Shown: positions 16,582 to 24,571, numbered from the stretch's first letter. The stretch: 38,366 bases of DNA from an uncultured Clostridia bacterium (GCA_946629525.1 CAMOXU010000015.1:1-38366); one strand, 5' to 3'. Numbers and translations: made by a program. Notes: a model not told the origin generated them from the letters alone.

Positions 16582-17196
16582 TCAGTCCTCGTCATCCTCA
16601 TCCAGTCTGTCATCGAAATCATCTTCGTCATATAAAGACGGCTCCGCTGACTGAGCGGTCTGCGGGGAGAGCTCCTGACGGTTCTGTCTGACAGTATCAT
16701 ATGCGTTCTGAAGAGAGTCAATGAATGCCTTGTACTTCATGCCCGCATCCTGGATCGTCATGCCTGCCATGTTCTCGATGTTCGCAAGCATGTCGTCGGT
16801 ATATGTAAGCGCGGAGATACGAATGTTATTTGCATCCTGCGTGGCGGAATCGAGGATTCCCTGTGCCTGCTGATTTGCTCTGTTGATGGTCTCATTGGCC
16901 TGCGCATACGCCTGCTGCATGACCTCATGCTGGCTGACAAGCTCTTTCGCTCTCGTCTCGGCGCTCGCGATGATTCCGTCTGCCTTGGCCTGCGCGTCCG
17001 CAAGAATAGCGTCCTTATTGGAAATGATCTTCTGATATCTTTTGATCTCATCCGGAGTCTTGAGTCTGAGCTCCCTCAGAAGTTCCTCAAGCTCTTCCTT
17101 GTTTACGACGATCTTCGTCGTTGACAGCGGCTGAAATCTGCAGCTGTCTACATACTCCTCGATTTCTTCAATAATCTGCTCAATTCTGCTGGCCAT
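16582..17196 (-). CDS. Coiled-coil (DivIVA/ATP-synthase-b-like) protein
   Basis: A 204-residue soluble protein, mostly predicted helix with long heptad-like Ala/Gln/Lys-rich stretches (about 60–120). It resembles proteins often labelled 'ATPase' or V-type ATPase subunit H-like in Clostridia. The N-terminal part (SRIEQIIEEIEEYVDSCRF) may resemble a DivIVA-like membrane-binding start. The tail is strongly acidic (DEDDFDDRLDEDDED). I found no Walker motif and so no support for ATPase activity. Start ATG 17196 follows AAGGAGAAGG; the longer frame from 17229 is less likely. It lies 73 bases after coaD. Confidence 0.8.
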   Translation of the reverse strand: MASRIEQIIEEIEEYVDSCRFQPLSTTKIVVNKEELEELLRELRLKTPDEIKRYQKIISNKDAILADAQAKADGIIASAETRAKELVSQHEVMQQAYAQANETINRANQQAQGILDSATQDANNIRISALTYTDDMLANIENMAGMTIQDAGMKYKAFIDSLQNAYDTVRQNRQELSPQTAQSAEPSLYDEDDFDDRLDEDDED

Positions 17197-17269
17197 GATT
17201 CCTTCTCCTTGTAACTCTGTGATATTCATCAGGAACGTCTAAGCGTCCTTACAGATCTTTCCCGGAAAG

Positions 17270-17752
17270 TCACTTTCCGGCATACTTTTCATTTAACGCC
17301 TCTACGACGGCAGGCGGCACAAAAGCGGATACGTCTGATCTGAATGAGGCGAGCTCCCTGACAGTCGTTGAACTTAGATACGCATAATTAAGACTTGTTA
17401 CCAGGAACATTGTGTCGATCTCAGGCATAATGACCTTGTTCGTCTGTGCCATGTGGAGTTCGTACTCAAAATCCGTCATGGCCCTCAGGCCTCTGATGAT
17501 GACCTGCGCGTCACAGTCACGTACAAAATTCACGGAAAGACCTTCAAATGAACGAACGACTACATTTGGTATATCTGCAGTCACTTCCTTAAGTATCTTA
17601 ACACGTTCTTCTGTGGAAAACAACGGAGTTTTTTGTGAATTGCGCAGAACACCGATCACGACCTCATCAAAGATCAATGCCGCTCTCTTTATAATATCAA
17701 GATGTCCATAGGTCACAGGGTCAAAGGACCCCGGATATACTGCCCTCCGCAT
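17270..17752 (-). CDS. coaD: Phosphopantetheine adenylyltransferase
   Basis: Fourth step of coenzyme A synthesis: 4'-phosphopantetheine plus ATP gives dephospho-CoA. The 160-residue length matches the bacterial family. The nucleotidyltransferase motif is YPGSFDPVTYGHLDII, with the T-x-G-H box. Other typical segments are RGLRAMTDFEYE (substrate binding) and YAYLSSTTVRE (ATP binding). ATG 17752 has GAGGT about ten bases upstream. It lies about 200 bases after rsmD, its common partner in Firmicutes; that gap holds a repeat-like sequence. Confidence 0.97.
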   Translation of the reverse strand: MRRAVYPGSFDPVTYGHLDIIKRAALIFDEVVIGVLRNSQKTPLFSTEERVKILKEVTADIPNVVVRSFEGLSVNFVRDCDAQVIIRGLRAMTDFEYELHMAQTNKVIMPEIDTMFLVTSLNYAYLSSTTVRELASFRSDVSAFVPPAVVEALNEKYAGK

Positions 17753-17949
17753 AAATCCAATACCTCACATACAAAAAAACACAGGTCTCCGCAAAACGCC
17801 GCACTGCGCAGTAATGCACACAGTTTCACATATGAACCATAAATCGCCAAAACATACAGTTTTCCTTCAGGAACGCAGAAGCCTTCCTGACATGCCGCGC
17901 ATGGTGCAAAGTATCTTCCGGCCTGCGCAGCTTCTTTCCCGCCGGATCT

Positions 17950-18501
17950 TCAATCTCTCACAAGAAAGATATGCTGGCTCATGGAGTATCTTCTCTCTTT
18001 GATCTTCCTGTAGCCGAGCTCCGAAAGCCAGGAAAAATCTGTCTTTGGGGATGACTCGACGACAATGACCCCGTCTTCCGCCAGCAGATCAAGATGTGAC
18101 AGGACCTCGAGCGCCGCTCTCTCCAGACCGTGGTTGAACGGCGGATCCATGAAAATGACGTCGAAAGGCTCTCCTCCCTCGAGTCTCGGGAGTACCGTAT
18201 TCACGTCTCCCTTTACGATCTTCGCCCGGTCGGCGAGCTTCGTGAATTCGAGATTCTCGAGGATCAATGCCTGATGCGCTCTGGTATTCTCAACAAAGAC
18301 CGCCTCTTTGGCTCCTCTGCTCAGGGCTTCGATGCCGATGGACCCGCTCCCCGCAAAAAGATCAAGAAATCTGCAGTTCGGTATTCTCGGCATCAGAATA
18401 TTGAACAGGGTCTCTTTCGTCCTGTCTGTCGTAGGCCGTATCTCCATCCCCTTCACCGTCCGAAGCGGCATGGAACGGGCTGTTCCTGCAATTACTCTCA
18501 T
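17950..18501 (-). CDS. rsmD: 16S rRNA (guanine966-N2)-methyltransferase
   Basis: SAM-dependent methylation of 16S rRNA G966. The 183-residue protein has MRVIAGTARSMPL at the start, RPTTDRTKETLFNIL, the SAM-binding FLDLFAGSGSIGIEALSRGA, and the catalytic FMDPPF. The start overlaps the mgsA stop as ATGA (18501–18498), indicating translational coupling. coaD follows downstream. Confidence 0.96.
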   Translation of the reverse strand: MRVIAGTARSMPLRTVKGMEIRPTTDRTKETLFNILMPRIPNCRFLDLFAGSGSIGIEALSRGAKEAVFVENTRAHQALILENLEFTKLADRAKIVKGDVNTVLPRLEGGEPFDVIFMDPPFNHGLERAALEVLSHLDLLAEDGVIVVESSPKTDFSWLSELGYRKIKERRYSMSQHIFLVRD

Positions 18502-18908
18502 ACTATATCACTGCTCTTTACATTGAGCCTCCAGTCGAGGTCTCCTCTTCCGAGACCGAGGATCATGACCTCCGCGGAACCGATGTTGGTCGCGATCGGA
18601 ATATTGTTGCGGTCGCAGGCCATCACGACCGTCATCACGTCGGGATCCTTGCTGTCGATCATATTCGGATTATAGAAAAAGATCACCAGGTCCATAGCGT
18701 TGCGCTCGATCATCTCGGTGAACTGTTTGTCCCCTCCGATAGATCCCGGGAGAAATTTATGAACATGCAGGCTCGTCACTTCCTCGATTCTCCTGCCGGT
18801 CGTTCCCGTAGCATAGATGTCATGCCTTGAAAGAATCCCCTTATAAGCAATACAGAAATCCTCGATCAGAGTCTTCTTGCTGTTATGTGCGATTATACCT
18901 ATATTCAT
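18498..18908 (-). CDS. mgsA: Methylglyoxal synthase
   Basis: Converts dihydroxyacetone phosphate to methylglyoxal and phosphate, a bypass of lower glycolysis. The 136-residue length is typical. Family motifs are IGIIAHNSKK near the start, ATGTTGRRIEE (phosphate binding) and PGSIGGDKQ with the catalytic Asp. LVIFFYNP and IPIATNIGSAE follow. I chose ATG 18908, preceded by GAGG; the longer frame begins at a TTG. A good extended -10 promoter lies just upstream. Confidence 0.96.
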   Translation of the reverse strand: MNIGIIAHNSKKTLIEDFCIAYKGILSRHDIYATGTTGRRIEEVTSLHVHKFLPGSIGGDKQFTEMIERNAMDLVIFFYNPNMIDSKDPDVMTVVMACDRNNIPIATNIGSAEVMILGLGRGDLDWRLNVKSSDIV

Positions 18909-18950
18909 ATCCCCGCCTCTTTGCCAAAAAATAATCAATATTACTCAATT

Positions 18951-18980
18951 ATTATAGCAAAATACCCAATTTGAGAGCAA
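18951..18980 (-). promoter_or_regulatory. Promoter for mgsA-rsmD
   Basis: On the minus strand TTGCTC (18980–18975) is separated by 18 bases from a perfect TATAAT (18956–18951). A TGC directly before TATAAT makes an extended -10. The mgsA start is about 43 bases further. Confidence 0.7.
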
Positions 18981-19068
18981 GTATTTTTTTGTTTTTTCGT
19001 GGTTTTGCCCAGAAAATATGAAAAAAGTATTCAAATCGCCTGCTCATTCCGCAAAAATCAGGCGTGTA

Positions 19069-21117
19069 TCAGAGAATGACGGCACCTTCCGAATCCGAGA
19101 GATACTTTCCGATCCTTTCTTTGAGCACCGAATATTCTTCTCCTGCAAGCGCCGGGTCATCCTGCATGATCACCGCAGCCAGTTCTCCTGCCGCTTTCAG
19201 CATATCCCTGTCCACAACGGGGTCCGCCGCCTTAAAATACGCCTCTCCGCTCTGACGGATCCCAAGCAGATCTCCCGGACCCCTGAGTTCAAAATCCTTC
19301 TCGGCGATGCGGAAACCGTCGTTCGACTCGTTCAGGATAGAGAGACGCTCCGCGATCTCTTTGCTCTGCTGTCCTGTCATGAAAATGCAGTAGGACTGGA
19401 ATTCCCCGCGCCCTACCCGGCCGCGGAGCTGATGAAGCGTGGCAAGCCCGAAGCGCTCCGCATTCTCGATCATCATAACGGTAGCGTTCGGAACGTCCAC
19501 ACCCACCTCGATCACAGTCGTGGAGACAAGGATCCTGATCTCCCCGGAAGCGAAGGATTCCATGATGCGGTTCTTCTCATCCGGCTTCATCCTCCCGTGC
19601 AGCATGGCGACCGGGAAGTCCGGGAAGATCTTTTTGAGCTCCCTCGTCCTGTCAATGACATTTTCCGCCCGGATCTCCTCATTCTCCTCGATCATCGGGC
19701 AGACCACATAGACCTGATGTCCTGCCGCGAGCTCCTTCGCGAAAAAGCGCATCGCGTTCGCTCTCCACGACTCATCGACGACACAGTTTTTTATCGGAAG
19801 CCTTGCAGCGGGCTTCTCATCCACGATCGATATATCGAGATCGCCGTAGTAGATGACTCCAAGCGTTCTGGGGATCGGTGTCGCCGACATGACGAGCATG
19901 TGAGGCGTTTTTCCCTTCATCGTCAGGGCCTTCCGCTGACAGACGCCGAATCTGTGCTGCTCATCCGTGATGACCAGCGCGAGTTCATGATATTCGACAG
20001 CGTCCTGAATGAGGGCGTGCGTCCCGATCACGATATTTGCCGTTCCCTCCCGGATCCCGGCAAGAGTCTTCCGTCTCTCGGCAGCTCTGAGCGAGCCCGT
20101 GAGCAGGACCGGGTGAACAGGAAGATCCGGGACGGCTTCCGTCAGAGAGACGAACTTTTCATAATGCTGGCGGGCGAGGACCTCCGTCGGTGCGAGAAGG
20201 ACTCCCTGGTACCCGTTGCATGCGGTCATGACGAGCGCAAGAAATGCCAGTATGGTCTTTCCGGAACCGACATCCCCCTGTATCAGTCTCGACATGATCC
20301 TGCCGCTTGCAAGATCGGCCTCGGTCTCTCTGAAGACGCGCTCCTGTGCCAGGCTCAGCCTGTAGGGAAGGGCATCGATCAGATCCTCCGTCTCCCAGCA
20401 GACCTTCATCGGAAATTCCGAGGGGACGTCCTCCTCCTCGCTCTTCAGCATCCTGAGAGCCAGGATAAAGAAGAAAAATTCATCAAATGCGATCCTTTTC
20501 CGCGCTCCGTTGAGTTCTTCCCGGTCTGCCGGAAAATGGATCTTCTCACACGCGGCCTTTTCATCCATGAGCCCGTAATGCCGGACCATCTGCTCGGGCA
20601 GATATTCGTCCGGAGCCCCGCACAGTTTGAAGGCAGCGCGGACAGCCTTCGTGACCGCGTTATTGGAAAGTCCCTTTGTCAGACCGTATACCGGGAGCAG
20701 TACTCCCTGTTTCTCCTCATACTGGTCGGGCCGGAAAATCTCCGGATGCTCCATCACCTCTGCGCCGCGGCGAACAGCGACGATCCCTCTGAAATAACAT
20801 GTATCCCCCTTTTTCAGCACAGAGCGGATAAAAAGGGCGTTGTACCAGACCAGCCTGAGACTTTTTGTCCCGTCGCTGATCGTGCAGCTTAAGATCTTCC
20901 TGTTCTTTCCCGCCGAAAAGACATTGACGGGCCCGCTCACGGTACCCTTCACCGTGATCTTTTTACCGACCGTTATCCCGCTTATCGGGACCGGTTCATC
21001 GTATGAATCATAGTGGAGCGGATAGTAACGCGTGAGCGAATCGCAGTCATTTATTCCAAGCTTCATAAAGAGCGCTTCGGTCTTCGGGCCCACTCCGGGT
21101 AACTCTGTCAGTTTCAT
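19069..21117 (-). CDS. recG: ATP-dependent DNA helicase RecG
   Basis: Branch-migration helicase that remodels stalled forks and Holliday junctions. The 682-residue protein has the N-terminal wedge/OB domain (about 1–150) and then superfamily 2 motor domains. Walker A is QGDVGSGKT, motif Ia is LLAPTEVLARQH, motif II is TDEQHRFGVCQR (DEQH) and motif III is MSATPIPRTL. ETD-type motifs such as STTVIEVGVDVPNA and QLRGRVGRG follow. I chose ATG 21117, which has GGAG at six bases and gives the normal MKLTELPGVG start. The gene is preceded by a 400-base gap containing a large hairpin. Confidence 0.97.
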   Translation of the reverse strand: MKLTELPGVGPKTEALFMKLGINDCDSLTRYYPLHYDSYDEPVPISGITVGKKITVKGTVSGPVNVFSAGKNRKILSCTISDGTKSLRLVWYNALFIRSVLKKGDTCYFRGIVAVRRGAEVMEHPEIFRPDQYEEKQGVLLPVYGLTKGLSNNAVTKAVRAAFKLCGAPDEYLPEQMVRHYGLMDEKAACEKIHFPADREELNGARKRIAFDEFFFFILALRMLKSEEEDVPSEFPMKVCWETEDLIDALPYRLSLAQERVFRETEADLASGRIMSRLIQGDVGSGKTILAFLALVMTACNGYQGVLLAPTEVLARQHYEKFVSLTEAVPDLPVHPVLLTGSLRAAERRKTLAGIREGTANIVIGTHALIQDAVEYHELALVITDEQHRFGVCQRKALTMKGKTPHMLVMSATPIPRTLGVIYYGDLDISIVDEKPAARLPIKNCVVDESWRANAMRFFAKELAAGHQVYVVCPMIEENEEIRAENVIDRTRELKKIFPDFPVAMLHGRMKPDEKNRIMESFASGEIRILVSTTVIEVGVDVPNATVMMIENAERFGLATLHQLRGRVGRGEFQSYCIFMTGQQSKEIAERLSILNESNDGFRIAEKDFELRGPGDLLGIRQSGEAYFKAADPVVDRDMLKAAGELAAVIMQDDPALAGEEYSVLKERIGKYLSDSEGAVIL

Positions 21118-21518
21118 AAAAATCTCCATGACCGTCCGGCGGATCGATCCGGAACGCCCGGAAATGTCTTTCCAGACGCTCCTCTTATATCCCATGCAAA
21201 AGGGGAACCTTTATCGGGAGCAGAATTCTCACGCGTAAGCCCGGGGATTCTGCGTCGGGATGAAAAAGAGCTGCCGCATCGGGATCAGCGGAATTCCGGA
21301 CTCACATAGACCCCGGCTCCCGAAGCATGATCCCGTGCGGCAGCCTCACAATTTTAAGAACGTATATATACGCATAAGATGCCCCGCCTCTGCAGGCAGG
21401 GTCCGGGAACGCCCCGGCGTTCCTTCTGCGCCGCGTAAGACTGCGGAGCACCTTCCTGTCTGCGCAGCTGATTTTTACGTCGGAGGCTTTGCAGGTCCCG
21501 CTGCGCCTGTCCCCTGCC
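21118..21518. other. recG–fakA gap: no gene; terminator and repeats
   Basis: About 400 bases without a credible gene. It holds the long imperfect hairpin and T-run at 21262–21344, a perfect 12-base palindrome CGTATATATACG (21361–21372), and the palindromic repeat GGAACGCC-cc-GGCGTTCC (21406–21423). A smaller inverted pair, GCAGAAT/ATTCTGC, lies at about 21223–21256. No clear recG promoter was seen. Confidence 0.6.
21262..21344 (-). terminator. Long-stem terminator between fakA and recG
   Basis: The arms at 21270–21287 and 21328–21344 pair over 17 positions with one bulged base (GCTGCCGCA…GGGATCA against its complement). In the minus direction the stem is followed by CTCTTTTTC. The 40-base loop contains smaller self-complementary pieces, such as CCGGAATTCCG. 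It would end the asp23–fakA transcript. The length and branched loop are unusual for a plain terminator. Confidence 0.65.
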
Positions 21519-23201
21519 TTACTCTACCGAGAGAAGCACATAGTAGAGCGGCTGTCCGCCGTAATTCACTTCAACCTCAAGATCCGGATACTTCTCCTCG
21601 ATCATCGCGGCGAGCGCCGAGACCGCCTCCTCGCTGTAATCTTTTCCGTTATAGAGGCTTACAAGCTCCGAATCCTCATCGACCATACTGTCAAGCATCC
21701 CGAGTACGACATGTTCGACATCCGCACCGACTGCGAGAATCCCCTCATCGCCGATTCCCATGATATCTCCGGACTTGATCTCTTTTCCGTCGATCTTTGT
21801 GTCCCTGACAGCGTAAGTCACCTCGCCGCTCTTTATGTTCGCGAGTTCTTCCGTCATATCCGTAAAGTTCGTCTCCGGATCCTTTCCCGGCACAAAATTT
21901 ACAACAGAAGCGATTCCCTGCGGCACGGTCTTCGTAGGAACGACATAGACATTGCAGTCCGTCACAAGATCTCTTGCCTGATTTGCGGCAAGGATGATGT
22001 TCTTATTGTTGGGGAGGATGTAGACATTCTCCGCGTTGGCCTCTTTGATCGCCCGGAGCATATCATCCGTGCTCGGATTCATCGTCTGTCCGCCCTCGAT
22101 CACGGCATCCACGCCCAGCCCGCGGAAAAGCTCGGCCAGTCCGTCGCCGATGGTCACAGCGACAAAAGCGCTTTCCTTTTTCGAGGCAGCTTCCGCCTTT
22201 TCTTCCTCCAGCGCTCTCTGCTTCGCTTCCGCCTCTCTTGCCGCCTGCACAACTTCCGACTTAAAGAGCTTTTCCTCGTGCTCTTCGCGCATGTTGTCGA
22301 CTTTCATCCTCGTAAGCTGACCGTACTCGAGACCTTTTTCAAAGGCACGTCCCGGGTGATTGGTATGGACATGCACTTTTACCATTCCATCCCCCGCGAC
22401 AAAGACAAGGCTGTCGCCGAGCGAGAACAGGAACTCCTTCATCGAGGCCTCGTCCTCCTCGGTGAACTCCTTCTCCAGCTTCACGATGAACTCCGTACAA
22501 TATCCGTACTTGATATCATCCGTGCTGATCGGCTGTCTGACAGTCTGCACTTTCGTTTCGGGAGCCTTGAAATCGAAGTTCAGCTCCAGACCGTTATACG
22601 CATCGACCACGCCGTGCAGAACGGTCATAAGGCCCTGCCCGCCGGAATCCACGACACCGGCCTCTTTGAGGACCGGAAGAAGCTCCGGGGTATTTGCAAG
22701 GGCTTCGTCACCCGCTGTGAGGATCACCTGGAAGAGTTTGTCAAGATCTTCCTTCTCCTCAAATTCCTGCGCCTTCTCGTACATCACGCGCGCAACTGTC
22801 AGGATCGTCCCCTCTTTCGGCTTCATGACAGCCTTATAAGCCGTCTCAACTGCCTTCTGCATGGCGGCGACGATCAGCTCACCGTCCAGTTCGGAATGAT
22901 CCCTGATCGTATTCGTGAAGCCGCGGAGAAGCTGAGAAAGAATGACACCGGAATTTCCCCGGGCTCCGCGAAGAGAGCCTGAAGAAATCGCCTTGGCAAG
23001 ATCGTCGATCGTGGGATCTTCGATCGCGCTCACATCTCCTGCGGCAGACATGATCGTCATCGTCATATTCGTCCCCGTATCGCCGTCCGGTACGGGGAAG
23101 ACATTCAGTTCGTTGATCCAGTTCTTTCTTATTTCAAGATTACGCGCTCCGGAGAGGAACATTTTCCGGAACAGCTGCGCATCGATAGTATTCGTACTCA
23201 C
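21519..23201 (-). CDS. fakA: Fatty acid kinase catalytic subunit (DAK2 domain, YloV-type)
   Basis: Phosphorylates fatty acids held by a FakB (DegV-type) partner. The N-terminal DAK2/DhaL-like domain (about 1–200) contains VFPVPDGDTGTNM with the Mg-ATP aspartates and LRGARGNSGVILSQLLRG. A middle domain follows, and a C-terminal domain starts at about 330 after a Lys/Glu/Ala-rich helix. The 560-residue size matches B. subtilis YloV. I chose GTG 23201, preceded by GGAGGT at five bases; this gives the usual VSTNTIDAQLF start. It lies 95 bases after asp23, its usual neighbour in Firmicutes. Confidence 0.93.
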   Translation of the reverse strand: MSTNTIDAQLFRKMFLSGARNLEIRKNWINELNVFPVPDGDTGTNMTMTIMSAAGDVSAIEDPTIDDLAKAISSGSLRGARGNSGVILSQLLRGFTNTIRDHSELDGELIVAAMQKAVETAYKAVMKPKEGTILTVARVMYEKAQEFEEKEDLDKLFQVILTAGDEALANTPELLPVLKEAGVVDSGGQGLMTVLHGVVDAYNGLELNFDFKAPETKVQTVRQPISTDDIKYGYCTEFIVKLEKEFTEEDEASMKEFLFSLGDSLVFVAGDGMVKVHVHTNHPGRAFEKGLEYGQLTRMKVDNMREEHEEKLFKSEVVQAAREAEAKQRALEEEKAEAASKKESAFVAVTIGDGLAELFRGLGVDAVIEGGQTMNPSTDDMLRAIKEANAENVYILPNNKNIILAANQARDLVTDCNVYVVPTKTVPQGIASVVNFVPGKDPETNFTDMTEELANIKSGEVTYAVRDTKIDGKEIKSGDIMGIGDEGILAVGADVEHVVLGMLDSMVDEDSELVSLYNGKDYSEEAVSALAAMIEEKYPDLEVEVNYGGQPLYYVLLSVE

Positions 23202-23296
23202 CTGAGACCTCCAAAATTTCAGTTCATGAGCTGTGCCTTTCGCACAGGTCGTACCGGCAGACCAGAGCGTTTGCCTGCTCGCTGCCGCGGCAATCA

Positions 23297-23653
23297 TCAG
23301 TCAATGACACGGATGCCCTCAACAAGGATATCAATGTGTTCAACCGTCATGCCTGTAAACTGCTCCATCTTATATTTGACGCTCTCCGTCAGATTATCCG
23401 CGAGCGCCGGGATACTCACACCATATGAAACGATGCAGTGTATCACAAGAGAGATACGATCCTTATCGATTTTTACATTAATGCCGTACCGGAGACTGTC
23501 TTTTTTCAGCAGGTGGACCAATCCGTCCTTTACGCTGTACGCAGCCATTCCGACAATACCGAAGCAGCCGACTGCCACCGAACCCGCATACGTTGCGATC
23601 ACATCGGGGCTGATCGTTATATCTCCATATTCAGAACTAATATGTCCCTTCAT
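23297..23653 (-). CDS. Asp23/Gls24 family envelope stress protein (YloU-type)
   Basis: A 118-residue member of the Asp23/DUF322 family, best known as YloU next to YloV (FakA). The core (ISPDVIATYAGSVAVGCFGIVGM and INVKIDKDRISLVIHCIVSYG) matches the small alpha/beta fold. The family is linked to envelope homeostasis; the precise role is unknown. Start ATG 23653 follows AAAGGAGGG. The longer frame beginning at 23695 would translate through a perfect hairpin that adjoins this ribosome-binding site. Confidence 0.92.
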   Translation of the reverse strand: MKGHISSEYGDITISPDVIATYAGSVAVGCFGIVGMAAYSVKDGLVHLLKKDSLRYGINVKIDKDRISLVIHCIVSYGVSIPALADNLTESVKYKMEQFTGMTVEHIDILVEGIRVID

Positions 23654-23667
23654 CAAGACCCTCCTTT

Positions 23668-23689
23668 CAGGAACGCCCCGGCGTTCCTG
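23668..23689. repeat. Perfect palindrome beside the asp23 ribosome-binding site
   Basis: CAGGAACGCC (23668–23677) and GGCGTTCCTG (23680–23689) are perfect ten-base arms with a two-base loop. It abuts the AAAGGAGGG of asp23, so it could influence initiation. The same palindrome core occurs at 21406–21423 and, with one mismatch, at 24542–24563. Confidence 0.75.
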
Positions 23690-23994
23690 CCGCACCGTGC
23701 AGGGTGCGAAGCACCTTACGATTTGCGCGGCTGCTTTTCCGCCGAAGGCTTATAATCTTCATTGCGGGATCGTACCCGCGATGAGGACCGGATTCACTGT
23801 GCGCGCGTCTCATGTATAAATCGGCCGGTAAAAGCACGATAAAGGATAAGAACTGTTCTTGATCGGGAGAACGCACTCACGATGAATCCATGTTTCACTC
23901 TGCACCCGTATCCCGAGACTGATGTCATGAGGAATAGCGCAATGAGGAATAAATGTGCATACCAAAATCCCGGCAAAGTATGCCGGACACAGGT

Positions 23995-24023
23995 ATTATA
24001 AACGTTTTGCCGCAAAAAGTGAA
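23995..24023 (-). promoter_or_regulatory. Possible promoter for asp23-fakA
   Basis: On the minus strand TTCACT (24023–24018) is 17 bases from a perfect TATAAT (24000–23995). A CCGGCA/TGCCGG hairpin falls near the expected transcript start. The leader to asp23 would be about 335 bases. Confidence 0.5.
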
Positions 24024-24083
24024 GGATTTTTATCATTATGGGTTTCGCAGAGCGGTTCTCACAAGAAAATCTCACAAAAAAGC

Positions 24084-24112
24084 TTGCAACCTTTCATGCC
24101 ATCTGTTAGAAT
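24084..24112 (+). promoter_or_regulatory. Promoter for rpmB
   Basis: TTGCAA (24084–24089) and TAGAAT (24107–24112) are separated by 17 bases. The expected transcript starts about 45 bases before the rpmB ATG. Confidence 0.65.
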
Positions 24113-24165
24113 AATTGACGTTGCAGGCCATGTAGGCCTTATTCTGTTGTAAGGAGGTGTTATCG

Positions 24166-24351
24166 ATGGCTGTATGCTCTGTTTGTGGAAAGGGTGCTCA
24201 TTTTGGCAATAATGTGAGCCATTCTCATAGAAGATCCAATCATATGTGGAAATCCAACATTAAGAGAGTCAAGGTTATGGTAAAGGGTGCGCCGAAGCAT
24301 GCTTATGTTTGCACTCACTGCCTTAGAGCCGGCAAAGTCGAGAGAGCCTGA
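24166..24351 (+). CDS. rpmB: 50S ribosomal protein L28, zinc-ribbon form
   Basis: Component of the large ribosomal subunit. The 61-residue protein starts MAVCSVCGKG and has the usual NVSHSHRRSNHMWKSNI block and a basic tail. Two CxxC pairs (C4/C7 and C49/C52) make it the zinc-binding C+ form. Start ATG 24166 follows a strong AAGGAGGTG (24151–24159). It is the only plus-strand gene in the central part and has its own promoter and terminator. It is convergent with gerW. Confidence 0.98.
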   Translation: MAVCSVCGKGAHFGNNVSHSHRRSNHMWKSNIKRVKVMVKGAPKHAYVCTHCLRAGKVERA

Positions 24352-24376
24352 GGCTCGCCTATGGAACTGAAACATT

Positions 24377-24412
24377 AAGATCCTCCGGATGACCGGAGGA
24401 TCTTCTTTTTTT
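24377..24412 (+). terminator. Intrinsic terminator of rpmB
   Basis: Perfect 12-pair stem: AAGATCCTCCGG (24377–24388), loop ATGA, CCGGAGGATCTT (24393–24404), then C and seven T's. It lies 26 bases after the rpmB stop. Confidence 0.95.
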
Positions 24413-24451
24413 GCGCGATAAGGCCGGAAAGTGGCCGCCGTGCCGACACGA

Positions 24452-24487
24452 GCGGGCATTTGACGGCAAGCGGGCATCGGGCGGCAA
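24452..24487. repeat. Short tandem duplication, 18-base unit
   Basis: Two adjacent units, 24452–24469 and 24470–24487, both of the form GCGGGCAT-nnGn-CGGCAA. They differ at three of 18 positions. They lie in the rpmB–gerW convergent gap. Confidence 0.6.
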
Positions 24488-24511
24488 GCGGCGAGATTTG
24501 CGCAACGCACA

Positions 24512-24571
24512 GGATGGGCAGCCTGAGCCTGCCCATCCGATCAGGAACTCCGAGGCGTTCCTGCTTTTTTT
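24512..24571 (+). terminator. Tandem hairpins with T-run between rpmB and gerW
   Basis: First a perfect ten-pair stem GGATGGGCAG/CTGCCCATCC (24512–24521 with 24529–24538). Then CAGGAACtCC/GGcGTTCCTG (24542–24551 with 24554–24563), followed by C and seven T's (24565–24571). The T-run points to backup termination of plus-strand transcription just before the gerW 3' end. The second hairpin belongs to the GGAACGCC repeat family. Confidence 0.7.

Larger units (their letters stand above)
23654..24165. other. asp23–rpmB divergent gap: promoters and repeats
   Basis: About 510 bases with no credible gene. It holds, from left: the asp23 ribosome-binding-site hairpin, a GC-rich repeat with GGTGC-gaa-GCACC (about 23702–23714), and segments shared with other gaps (about 23876–23905 and 23926–23950). 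A CCGGCA/TGCCGG hairpin (23970–23986), a minus-strand promoter, a degenerate copy of the b-type hairpin (about 24035–24065), and the rpmB promoter complete it. An open frame on the minus strand at 24075–23794 has no ribosome-binding site or family likeness. Confidence 0.6.

Noticed and set aside
16582-17196. V-type ATPase subunit or ATPase function for the coiled-coil protein
   Set aside because: No nucleotide-binding motif is present. The likeness is only to long helical stalk proteins and may reflect composition.
18990-19060. recG terminator
   Set aside because: Only a five-pair GCCTG/CAGGC stem with a large loop and a distant T-run is present; this is too weak to call.
19018-20892. Long plus-strand open frame (624 codons)
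   Set aside because: It lies antisense to recG, which has a full set of helicase motifs. The translation is Arg/His/Leu-rich with no family likeness and no ribosome-binding site.
21489-22982. Plus-strand open frame of 497 codons
   Set aside because: Antisense shadow of fakA, whose DAK2 motifs are clear. The composition is typical of a reverse-frame artefact.
23794-24075. Minus-strand open frame of 93 codons in the asp23–rpmB gap
   Set aside because: It has no ribosome-binding site, crosses the predicted promoter and several repeats, and its translation matches nothing I recognise.
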